From contig JAFEUB010000911.1 in NCBI GenBank assembly GCA_024529925.1, forward strand, positions 551,001-615,000: DNA of 64,000 bases, written 5' to 3'. Positions within the stretch are counted from its first letter, which is position 1. Every line of letters starts with the position of its first letter. The position numbers and the translations under genes are program-made. Below, piece by piece: positions 37,201 through 49,900 of this stretch. The DNA is from Ophthalmolycus amberensis. Its lineage: Eukaryota > Chordata > Actinopteri > Perciformes > Zoarcidae. The notes under the pieces are model-generated. The model saw only the letters and a program-made list of their open reading frames with translations, was not told the DNA's origin and ran no database searches.

Positions 37201-40200
37201 ATGCTATGACTGTTTATCTCTTGACATCGCAGTTCATCTGCTGCCATTTACTTTAATTGGTGTTGTGAGGCAAAAGCCATACTGCAACATTTAGCTGCGA
37301 GAATGAACACCTGGTTGCTTGTCTGTAACGACACATGTTGTATGCGTGTTCATGGGATTTATGAGGCAATGATTGCATGGGCGTGTTTGTGTAAAGTGCC
37401 CATAAAAGTGATTGTACCTGGCAGGCTTATAACCGCTCTACTGACTAGCTTAAGACGTGAACGCACACACACACACACACACAGACTTCCCACCAACTCA
37501 ATTAGAAACACTACATTGCCCAGCAGCCTCTGCTCATCTAATCACTACCACTCCATTACCCATCCTGCCTCCCTGACCGAATCAGTACGATTACATCTGC
37601 TCCCCTCTGTCACTGTGGCCCTGCAGAGGCGATAACAAACTATATATCACCATAAAATAGATTAATACAGATTATAAATCGTATGTGCAATAACCTGTGA
37701 CAAACTAAATTAAGTGGTCAAGAACAGTTTTCATTCGGTGTGCTGCTGGAATTTTAAGGACAATGTCTCGTCTGACCGACGCGTTCAAGTTAAGTCTCAA
37801 GTCTTTGTTTCTTTTGAATTAAATCAAAATTTTTCGCCGATAACAGATTGAAAACCACAATGTGTAAACCCCCTCCCTGAGATCCTGCCAAATGTAAGAC
37901 ATTTTAGATGTAATAAATATTGGTTAGACGTGTAGAGTTACAGTGGTGGGCACAATTTAAATGGAAATATAGTGGAATGAACTGAAACGTGATGATATTG
38001 AACAGCGCAAGATGTTGGGAAAATCCCCAAACACCCACCAGTTTTGAAATACGCACAAGCTCCTGTCAGAGGTCTGCGGCTCATTACTTTATATAGTTTA
38101 AGCACCGCATTGAGCTTTCAAAATAAATGATCTGTGGACATGCTCTGCCAGCGTCTGTCAGTGGGTCTGTGAATGTGTGTTGTCAACAAGAACATATATC
38201 AAGGTGCTTCTTCTTGCAAATATAGAGAAAGAAAATGATTGCATGCAGTGTGTGTGTGTGTGTTTTTATAGGAAACTATTAACTCTACATGTCTGTTTGG
38301 TTGGACAAACAGCTATCCCCGTGTCGTAAAGATTCGTGGAGCCTTGTTCATAAGCTCGTATAAATGATATTGATTTCTGTCTTTTTCTGATGCTCTATCA
38401 GCATTCTTCAAGCCTGTTTTTATCGATTGAAGACACAGAGTTATTCTGCAGCCAACTACAGCCGAATCCTGTCAACATTTTTACAATTATGAATTTGACT
38501 TCACAAAAAAATAATCGGAACAATATTGTCACAAGAATAGTGTTTGTACAGACTTTTTCATGATGTCATTTTGAAATTCTTCACTAAAGATGCTCACAAA
38601 TAAATTTCATTGTGACTTTAAAGAAACCAGGAAAGAAATCGCACACTCTACCTCAATGAATGCAAGATAGCTGAACACTTTGGTATATTGGAGAAAATTT
38701 GTTTGAAATTAAATGAAGCTTTGATATCAAGCCTATTATGTGTTCACATTGAGGCTCCGCCTCTCAACTATTATCTAATGATGTCACTGTGCTCTGTGCA
38801 CAGGCTTTTCTATCATCCAGTGGGCATCTCAGCTGAAAACCACCTCCTCGGTTTTGTGTCTAGCTGCTGTCCTTGCAGTTTATGCCGCTTTGCATCTTCG
38901 CCCCTCTGCCAACCCACCGCACCAGTGTGAAGTCTACGGCTACTATAGCGGGATCTGTGATAGGCTGCTACTTATAGAGCTCTAACCCTACACATGGATC
39001 TAGTTGACAGGGTCAACACCAAATTTGACCCTGACGATTAGTGTTGGAGCACAGCAGCCAGTGATCTGCCAGAGACACATACTGCTTTTTGCTTATTTGC
39101 TCATCTTGAAAATCCACCATGTGTACATTTTGTGTGTGTTTGTAGCATCCTATAAATGACTGATGGCACTGCGATGGTACATGAATGTCACTCGCCATTA
39201 TTTGTAATCATTTTATCAAACAGTAAATTATTTAAACCATTTGCCCCGCAGTCCGCCATTGAACCGTCTGAGGAGACGCAATGTATTTTGGGGAGGTTCA
39301 GTATCTCCAGTAAGGTCGTCATATACTCAGAAATTGTTGCAAATCGAATAGACATCACATTTCTTGCGTACACAAAGTCAAATACTCTGCAGTTGGCCAT
39401 CAGTACATAGTCAATGTTACACTTAGTATGAATATTAAATAAGTAAATAAGATTTCGAACACAGCCTATGTGTCTGTCTCATGCAGAGTCATTTTTCATA
39501 CAATCACTGGGAGCGCCAAAGTCAGAAATTTCCCCCTCAGTGGGACAATCCACCAACATCTTTATGTACCATAAAGAACAAATACTGGCAAATGAAAGCG
39601 ATCTGAAAGTATGTCAAATTGAATCATTTAAACATATATGTCATCCTCTCTCTCTTTCTCTTGTCACATACGAGTACGCATGAGTGGGGCTTTGCACCGA
39701 CAACTGTATCCAATATGCAGAGAGCATCACCATCTATCAAGGACCCATACTGTACTATGTGTTAAAGCATGCGCGTGTGTGTTTAGCATACTTTAGTGTG
39801 GAATCTTATCCCACTGGGTATGAAAATGGGAGTAGCAGAAAGATATGCGAATATGTGTTGAAGAGGGAGACGGAGGGGGGGGTATCAGTCTAGCGTTACC
39901 ATGGGAACTGGGAAATACCACAGTCAGGTCTTCTTCTCACACCTTCTCTCATTACCGACCCCTCATCTCCCCGCACACTTTCTCAGTCTGTCTTTTCCCG
40001 AGGCCTTCCTCACCCACTTCTCTCTTTTGTCCTCCTTCTTGTTTTTGAGTAAAGGCTCTGCAGCTTCCTGCTTTTTCTTTTCCTCCTACAATCGCCCACT
40101 ATCCCAATATCTTCCCGATCTTATTTCCTCCCTTACACATCTCTTCTTTCCTACTCATTCTTCGCTGTCCCTGTCTCTCCTCCCTATCCTCCCTCTCCTC

Positions 40201-41919
40201 TATCCCCACCCCCCTTCTTGCTCTGTGCTCAAGGAATCCCTCATTTATTCAAACAGAAAAAAAAGAGCCCCCTAATTATTCAGGGGACATTTGCATATTT
40301 CTCCTTGGGCTGCAATAACAGTAGGATGACTACAGTAGGTTTATAGTTTACCCCGACCTGCTCTGGGAGCAGTGGGAGAGGAATAAATACCTTACAATAA
40401 ACAGAAGCAGTACACTTACAGTGGTTGTCTTCCTTTCGATGTTATTCTTTTCTTTTAAGGCTAATTTAATTGATCACAAAAATAACTAGTGGACTGCTAG
40501 TAAGTTGTCTCAAAGTAGTAAGTATGTAAGAAGAAATGAGGATGCTTCTAGATGACTGTGATTGATTGGAAGATTGGAGATGGACCAGTTGTAATTCATG
40601 TAATTCACCATTAGTCAGCAGAAAAAAAATGCTCATTGCCATGAAATCATCTTAGAAAAACTGGACTCTAATAAGAAGTACGTGAGATATTAAAAAGAAT
40701 ACAAACGGTCAAGTTATCGGGCGAGGAACAACTGGGTATTTAAAGCTGCCTTAATCCTTGTTTTTGTCACTTAAAGGTCAGAACTACGAAACAACCTGAC
40801 AATCCCTTTTCACATATTGTGGGCTTGTAAAAGTTGTTCCAAACAATTGGCTGTACACAACTTGCACACGTTGAGCAACAATAGCATTCATTCAAAGTTG
40901 AGTTTCTCAATATCCAAACTTCAGCCTTGTTTTTGCTCTGCTCTGGTCTCCACCACCTCTGGGGGAAACGTGTGTTACTTTAGCTGCTAAATGCTGTCGC
41001 TATGTTCACCAGCTAAACCGCAAATGTTTATCGTTCTGCAGTGTAGAACTAACAACAGCTGCCTGCTGCAGCTGGAAATGAGGTTGATCAAATCTGAACC
41101 AATGAACCTTTAGAGTCAATATTGTGGGTGTGAACGGAATCACGAGGGAATGACAGTCTTTTCCGATACTGTTTGACTGACAAGTGGGAAGTGCCACGCA
41201 GAAACAGTAATCAGCTCTTAGCATCTAAAATCAACAACTAAACTAATTAAGTGTAACTTGAACCTCCATTTACAGCATCAGTTAATGAAGCCAGACTGTG
41301 GTTGTAGTGTGCAAACGCCCAGATGCTATCATGAGTATTAAAATTCCATCTCTGAGACTATTGCTGCAATCATAAATGGGCCAACTTGCCTGGTGAAATT
41401 AGGGTGAATGGCTACACTGAACACTTTGAGGTTTCATAATGTACTACCGCGCTGCGGGACTGCAGGTTCGCTCATTCATTGTTAAAACAACAACGCATCT
41501 CTTTAGACACACTGCTATTCATAGGGCAATTACACAAGTGAATTCTTTACCTGCACAAATCCGTTGCATACAAAACGGGCTTCCAAAAAGCAATACTTAT
41601 TGTGCCATTCAAAACATGCACCCTGCATAGTCACGTGTTCAGCAGTGCTCATCATTTTTTATTCGAGGGTACATAACGGTGTCTTAGTATTTGCAGTGAA
41701 GTGCCATGTAGTTGCAAACTTCATAAATAAGACAGAATTGAATCGACAGCTTCCAGTGATGTCATGATAATGCAATACCGGCAGAAATATTACCACGGAC
41801 AAATTCTTTTTTCATCTTTTTCATGCCGCCACCTTCACTCAATCTTTTCATCTGTCTCTGCCTGACTAACACATTCTCTCTAATGCTGCATGTCTGTCTT
41901 TAACCCTATGATACGCTGT

Positions 41920-41954
<35 letters not shown>

Positions 41955-42751
41955 TGTATATCTGATCACACAGCTTCCTGTGAGATCCACTGACGCAACC
42001 TGCCTGTACTGCAACTCACGAGACGTACAACTGCTCTGTAATGCTCTGTCTCATTGTTGCTGCATAACTCACTCTGTATTCTTTCAGACTGTATGTCTTT
42101 GATCGTTGGTATGCAAAACACAATGAGCTATTTTCTGTACCCTAATGACCTCCAAGTAGAGAATACCACGAGGAATAACAACTTAACGTTTTCTTTAAAA
42201 TGACTGCATGGATTCAATATATCACAATCTACCCGTTCTTATCCCAGACAGATGTTGCTCCCCTCTGCTCTTGAATTCCTCCCTCCATTAAAACATTCAT
42301 TCTGCTCCTTGCTTTCCCATCCGTCTTCTAAATTACTCCTGAAGTCAATGTTGAAGTCTCTTGATGAGTGATGCATTTTTGTTGGGGAGCTTCTCTCAGC
42401 ACACGTTAACAACAAGCACGTTTTTTCAGAAGTATGTTTGAGCTCTGAGGAGTTTACTCCTTTATTTTAGGCTTGTTTAGGCCGATGAGGACAATATTAT
42501 CTGATTTTTAATAAGGAAGCTAATTCCTGAACCAGGTGTTGGTTCTTATGTAAGACAATGACCTGAGCATGAAACTGAAGTTTGGACTGATGCTCATATG
42601 AGACAACGTCTCCCTGTGATCTTAAAGTGAGATCATTTTTTAAATAAAGAATTAACACTACCTCCCTCTTACAAAGGAGAAGTTGGATGGAATGGAACTT
42701 TACATACATGTTGCCCTGAAACAGATATTACTGAGTTTGCTGACTATTCTG

Positions 42752-42793
<42 letters not shown>

Positions 42794-43868
42794 TGTATAT
42801 ATACGGCATATACTTATGCTATACTGTTACACTTTGTTTTCAGTGGGGAGTGCAGTGGAGTGCTCTCAAACCAAAAATACATCAGTGGACCAACGCAGTA
42901 AAGCGGTTCCACACAACTAAGTGAAACAATAATATGTCAGTATAGTTAAAGCTGGAGTGCAGAACTTTTGTCTCCCCCCTCTGACAGTGAGAGTAATTAC
43001 CATATGGGAGAGACCACATAGTAACAGAGCAGCGGCTAGGAGTATGGCAGAAGCTACGTTATTGGAGTGGATGCTCCAGATTTAAAAAATAAATATATGA
43101 AATTATACGTACAAGTCCCGCCCTCTAGCTTTGAGAAATGTTCTTAAGTAATCAGGATGATATACATTGGCATACTAAACACAGCATATACATCACTCAA
43201 AATTCTAAAGTGCTGTTCAAAACCCTGTTCTTCCTGTCATAACACAGACAAAATACTATGGATCACGAAACAACATGTTATAGGAAACCATCGGGAAATC
43301 TTGCACTGCTCCCATTGAGTTCTCTTGTGTTTATGTAATAATCATTCATTAGGTCCCCTTTCTTATCTGCATTCACTGAATGGGAGCTCTGTCTCTAACT
43401 TCCATTCACTTTCTGATCTATAAATCTGCCTCACTGCACTAACTACCTGACTCTCTCTATTGTCCAAAGCACCTTCGTTATATCGACATTGTGATTCACA
43501 TTCATTGAGCCATACACGCACTGGTGAGTGAAATAATGCTGCCACGACTCCAATAGACGATTAAAGGCACCGGCGGCAGCAGACATAGCTGGCACTGTAC
43601 TGTGTTTATGTTGCTGCGTGTCAGGGCTTTGATCCTGACTTTTTTGTCCCCCCCCCCCCCCCCCCCGGGCAACTCTCTCGTTTTGTTCTCTTGTTGTTGC
43701 TTTTATTCCCTCTGACTTTCTGTTGCATTCACCAAAAGTCTTCTAAATTCATTCTTGTTAGTTGTGCAAAAGGGAGCCTACTGTTTTGTTTTATTAATCC
43801 AATATGGATCGTAGCATAAAGGTTATTGTTGCACAGAAAAACAACAACATGGCGTTGAAGAGAGGCGT

Positions 43869-43907
<39 letters not shown>

Positions 43908-46900
43908 TATATCGAGCAAGCTGTCAGTGTTGCAGGCTAAAGTGGACTAAATGTGTTGCAGCAGTAACAGAGGGAGGGAGGTAGGGGAGAGAAACAAACA
44001 GAGACAGAGAGGGTGGGAGAGGGCTGGGGTTGATTAATGCACATCGGAGCGGTTATTGAATTTCCAGAGAAAATGCTCACCAGCGGATTGGGGCCATTCA
44101 GGGAACAAGTGGCACCATCCATACACCAAGACGAGTGCCACTGAAAATATCCAGATCTCTTCGGGACTCTTTCTAACCAACAGACCTGTCACATGTTTAT
44201 GAACCAGTCACATGTTTCCTTAGTATTCTTTTTAAAGTTTATAGGCTACTAAAGCATTGGGAGTAAGTACTGAATGAAACAATGAGTGAGTGAGTAAGTG
44301 AGTGCTGTGTCTGTCCGCAGCTAATCTTTCATTCTGCCGCAGCAAAATGCATAGTATTTTGGGTGGCCGGTTATGGCTGCATGCTCAAGGACCTCTCATG
44401 GCTGCAGTGACTCACACCTTTTATTGCCTGTTTTATACCGCCATTGACTGCCTGCTGTCTCCTCGCTCACTACTCTTAGCTGGCCCCCGGCCGTTAGGGG
44501 CCACTAGTGATGACACAGCTGAGTGCATCGCAGAACCAGCCGCTACTCTGCGGCCAGTGACACAGTTATTCTGGGACTTGTAGTTGGGCATCAACCTCAC
44601 GTTTACACGTGCATTGTTGAAATATTTAACTTGATGTCTAAACAAACATTTCAAGTCGTGTTTACGCCCCTGACATGGAGCTGAGACGTGCACAGAGCCG
44701 GTGAAGACATCTGCTTAGATTTAAATGAGAGCAAATCTGTTGGTATTTTAGTGCTTATTTTATTTTATTACTTTATTTTAGTATAAGTGTTTACTCAAAA
44801 TAAACTGCCGTGAACATGTTCATCGTAAATAAGTATTGTCACAAAGTGCAACGGTGTCGTTAACTCTTGTGTTTTTAATAGTCTTTGGACAACAATGGAG
44901 CTCTATGGCACAGAGGAATAAAATCCATCAGCCTTTGGATTCAAAGACGATACTCTGTGCAGTGATTCACAAAAATAGCCACTAGTCCCAGCAGTCTGTC
45001 CGTTTATGGCTACGCTGAGTTTTAATGTGACTAGGCATTACTGTCAATATTTGAAAAGGTATATCAAAGAGTAAAATGAAAAGACTGAGACTGAGAAATG
45101 ATTCCTTATTGAATTCAGATTGATGTTTCAATGTCAAAGACCACAGTGGATATTGCAGAGGTTGAAGCTTTGGCAGCATTTATGTCTATATTTATGACAC
45201 AGTACATGAATTATTGAGAGTGAAAAAAAGCATCTGTGAGACAGGTCAGCCTCCAGCAGAGGAGCACTTGAAATATTGAAGAGAACAGTGATTGGTCGTA
45301 AATCCAACAGAATTTACCACAGTACTCAGTCTTGCAGTTCAAACCCAATCAAACATTAAAGGAGGCAGGAGGGCAGGAGGGCAGGAGGGCAGGAGGGCAG
45401 GAGGGCAGGAGGGCAGGAGGGCAGCAGGGCGGCGAACTATACCCGGACCTCTGACCTCCCAGTGGGGGGAGGAGAGACACATCCTCCCTCTGGGAACAAT
45501 ACAGCAGTTTTGTTCAGAAGGAATATCCTTGAAAAGTGCTAAATTGCTGCGGGATATCTAATAATAAAGTGTGATAGGATTATATGAGTTTCAGCTAAAG
45601 GTGCTATGTATTACAATTCTGAAATAGAAAGTGATATCTTTAAAAGTGATATCCCTTATCTCACTTATTGTAAATGGTTTACCATTTTGATTTGGTAAAA
45701 GTGGGTGTACTGAGACCCGGTAATTCATTTTTGTACACTGTAGTGCACATTATGTTTTTGCTAATTCCTCTCCTACTACACATGTCACTCTATTGAGTCC
45801 TTATGTTCCTTAGAGAAGACAGCTTTAGCTTTAAAATGACATCACATGTGTGGGGGGCGGCGGTCTTTTCAAAATGGCAGCCATCACAACAAGAAAGGTA
45901 AGCATGATATTCATATTTAACATGTTTTTTAATGTTATATTTTGATTGTTTTTAGTAAGTAAACATCTAAGGAGTAATTTGAGTGAGTTTTCAGAGCTGA
46001 GCTTATTTATTGTCATGGAAAAACAACTAATTTATTAACGTACACTGTAGTGCACGTCAGGACTTTTTACTTATGTTCATTTTTTTAGTAGGCAGCTCTG
46101 ACAGAGGCAGAGAGGATTCTTAACAGAATCATTGAGGGAGATTCAGACCTAGACCTATCAGAAGATGAGAGTCCAATGGCCGAGACAGGAGAGGGTGAGA
46201 GTGAGGAGGTTCTATCAGTTATTGAAGAGCTTCTATTGGTCAGTGAGGAGGTTCGATCAGTTATTGAAGAACTTGTAGAGGTCATTGAGGAGGTTCTAGT
46301 AGTTATTGAAGAGCTTCTATGATTCAGTGAGCAGTGAGTGATTTATCATAAAGCAGGTCTGAGCCACATGTTAAAGGATAAGACCGGTTATATTCTATAT
46401 TTTTCTTAATCTCGACAAATCAGAGACTAGCTGTCCTCTGGCGCTCTGAACACAGAGTCGTATGGACCTGTGGCTGCGTTGGGATAACAGAGCAGCAGGA
46501 CTGAGGCCACAGCAGTGCGGTACGGCTGGCAGTTTCCCAGCGCTATAGCAGCAGCTAATATTTGCAGACCGAATTAAAGGCAAATTAAGGATAAGAGACT
46601 GATTGATCCACTTCTTTAATCATATAGTCATCATGTGATTGGAGAGACCTGGATGTGATTGGAACTGGGACTTAGGATATCAATAGTGGAACGATCAAAG
46701 TTTAAGGACGGTGTAACATGTTGACATGCTTTACATTTACTTTTTAACATAGCACGGTCTATTATGCACACAATTTTATTTGCCAAATCATAATACAATA
46801 GAGGAGACATCAAGAAAAGAATGAAAAAAAATTCACAAAATACCCCCATTAGAATAGCGTGGGTTATTTCAGGAACATTGTTGTGAGTTGGGCACAAGAA

Positions 46901-49900
46901 AAGGCTAATTTGGAGCTGAATTACAGTTAAATCTAACTGAAACATCATCTGCTGCTTCGGGAACGAAAGGAGAGTGGTGGTAACGTGAGGTTTGAAGAAA
47001 CAGTGAGAATAGGAGGATGTGAATGGAGAAAATGGAGGCGGAGGATCGCTCCTTAACACAAATATCTTTACCACTGATGAGCTCGTATGCAAAGCAGCTT
47101 AAATCAGTTGCTCCCGAGGAGTTTATCTGCAGGCTTCAGAGAGCCACATGTAATACTTTTAAGACCTTTCAATGTGCTGAGCACATTAGATACGTAGCTG
47201 GGGCCGTCAGTTAGCTTAGTTTAGCATAATGTTTAGCATTTTTTACTGTTGGACATTCTTTGCTATCTGTCTGCAGTTTATTTATTGCACGTACAGACAT
47301 GAGCGGCATCGATCTCCTCAGTTAACTCATGACAAGAAGGTGAAGTATAGCGTTGAAGATGATCGAAGCAGAAAATAAACTAATGTTTTAGACACATGGA
47401 TGAAGTTGCATGCTTCATTTACTGTGAACAAACAACAAAATCATTTGATACCGTGAATATACATTTCTTTTTGGAAAACACCACGATTCATGGCCTTTTT
47501 TTCTAACTCTTTCTGCCTCAAAAATTACAGAGCAAAATAATCTGCAAACAATAATTCTAAATTACAGAATGACCCCTTCGCTGGATGAAACGTACCGTCA
47601 GAGTAAGAAAGCGTGTCTCATAAATTCACACTTTGTCTCCATCTTGTCAGAGTCAGCACTTGTGTTGTTTGGGAATTATGGATAATTCAAAGAGCAGGCC
47701 CATCTGAGCGAGAGCTGCTGTAGAGTGCATGATCTGCTGATACGGTAATATCCATATTTTTGCCTCTTCAGAGCGTCCCGAATCTCTCCGTGAACTTCAC
47801 TTTCCTCTCACCTCCCAACTGTCTGTTCCGTTTATCTACAACTTATCAGAGCACCCATTAAATGTTCAAGTCATATCCAGAAGTTCTTAGTCGTTAACCA
47901 CACAGTATGAATGTGCGCTCTCCACTGACATCTTTTCTTTCCTGAGTCCTTTTTTTTAGCTTTCATTTTGTCAGTCTTAGCTGACTTATTTTTAAATGCT
48001 GACTTGTCACCTCTCCTTTGTTTCCCCACACATTGCTTTTCATTAATCTGTTAGTGTTTTGTTATCGGTCTGTTCTGCTCATGATTTTGGAGAGAATCAT
48101 CTTTGTCTGTTTGGCAAGATGTTTCAAAGTGTTAAAGGAAGTGTTACACAAAATGTGACATCCATGTCCCTCTCGGCATGAATTGTTATAACTTGGTGAT
48201 CTTAACTTTTCATCTGCAATACCTACAAAACTAATTCATCATCCCCAACAGCCTCAGCTGTGCTTTGTGTTCAGTGCTATTGTAGCATGCTAACATGCTA
48301 AGCTAAGATGGTGACTACAGTGCACATCATAAATTTACTTGCTAAACATCAGCATGGTAGCATTGTCATTGTAAGCATGTTAGCCGGCTGTGATTAGCAT
48401 TTAGCTTAAACATGCTGATCTACTTCAAGTGCTAGAGACAATAGGAGATGGAGGAATGGTTTTTATTTACTCATTTAATTAGTTTAAGCGGGGGGGGGGG
48501 GGAGGGGCGGGAGTCTGAACAGATGAGTCTTCAGTCTGCGAAAGAAGAGGTGTAGAGTTTCTGCTGTCCTGTGTCAAGGGAGAGTTCAGGACAGTAAACA
48601 GCTGAGACCATGACTGCTGCTGTGGCTGTAGCCTAGCTCTCAGCCTTGGTGGAATACATGTGCTAGTCGGGGAGGTCTACAATATCTAGGTCAGCTGTTT
48701 ATGTGATATTTTCTTCGAAGATCCAACCCGGGAGACAAACGATAATTCGGAGGCTGCAGCTTTGCGAGAGGGAAAATAGTTGTGCGTTTGCGTGGGTTTG
48801 TGCTCTGTAGCTGAGTGCGTTCTACTTAATTTTGTGTTTCATTTAGATAAACAGCAGCAGTGCAAAGATGCTGTATGACATGATGAAAAACCAAGGAATA
48901 TCTGACAGATTTGTGCTTTTGAAAAAAAAGAGAAAAAACACCTCTATTAAAAACATCCTTTCTTAGAAACTGAGACATGCTTGTGTCCCTTTGGCCTTTT
49001 CTTTTTCTGATTCCCTTTCTTCACTTCCATCATCTCCCTCGTATTACTCTGTAATCTGCCCATCTATCCTACTCACCTCTTACATTTTCTTTTTATTGTA
49101 TTCCATATACCACAGCTTCTTTTAATGCTCCTCTCCCCTTTTCTGATGTGCCTCCAGAGGATCAGAAGACAAGATGCAGTGTATGTGATTGATTTACCGA
49201 CTTCACATGACAGAAATCATAGTCCGCCAGCTGCTCATTGCTCACAAGTGTCCAATAATACAATTGCTAATTCAATGACTAAGCTCAACGACTGCAGTTT
49301 TAAAGTATCTCTGTATCTCTTATGCAGCATATGATCTCATTATGATCCCGTGTGGCGATGTGACTCATCAAGGCGCAGAGACGAGGGATGATTGCTTCGA
49401 CAGAGGACTGAAAGGGAGAGGAGGTGATGGGCAATCACGTTTGAATCTTTCATCTGGTGCAGAATGGAAGGTCAGGGTGGGATGGATTGAGCCGTTGGAG
49501 GAAGGAGGAAATGATGTAAAGGTGAAGAGGAGCATGCCCTTGTAAACGTAATCTGTGCTTAGAAGCAGGAGAGGGAGTTTACTGAGGAACAGTAAACTCG
49601 AGGAATGATGATACAGAGGGTGAGATGAAGGGTGAAAGGTGGATGGTAAAAGATTTAAAGGAAAATGTCATTCTGTTTTTGAGTTTAGGAATAAATAAAT
49701 AGATTTATTAACCTTTTTCACCTGGTTACAGAAACATTGTTCCTACAGATGGCACCACCAGCCTGGCAGCACAATCTGGGGATTAATCGCTGAAGTGTGC
49801 CTTCAATAAATGCAAATAACAAAAAACCTGATACACATTGAGCAATTTACAAGAGGCAGTTCTTCGAGGAAATATTTTCTGCCTCTGTAAACGCTGATTT

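Noticed and set aside
39901..40275. 124-residue Ser/Phe/Leu-rich ORF
   Set aside because: Translation of a pyrimidine-rich low-complexity tract; no motifs.
42945..43320. Possible miniature element starting TTAAAGCTGGAGTGCAG
   Set aside because: The left end resembles known fish elements, but the proposed right end near 43300 (gcactgctccc) pairs poorly and no target duplication is visible.
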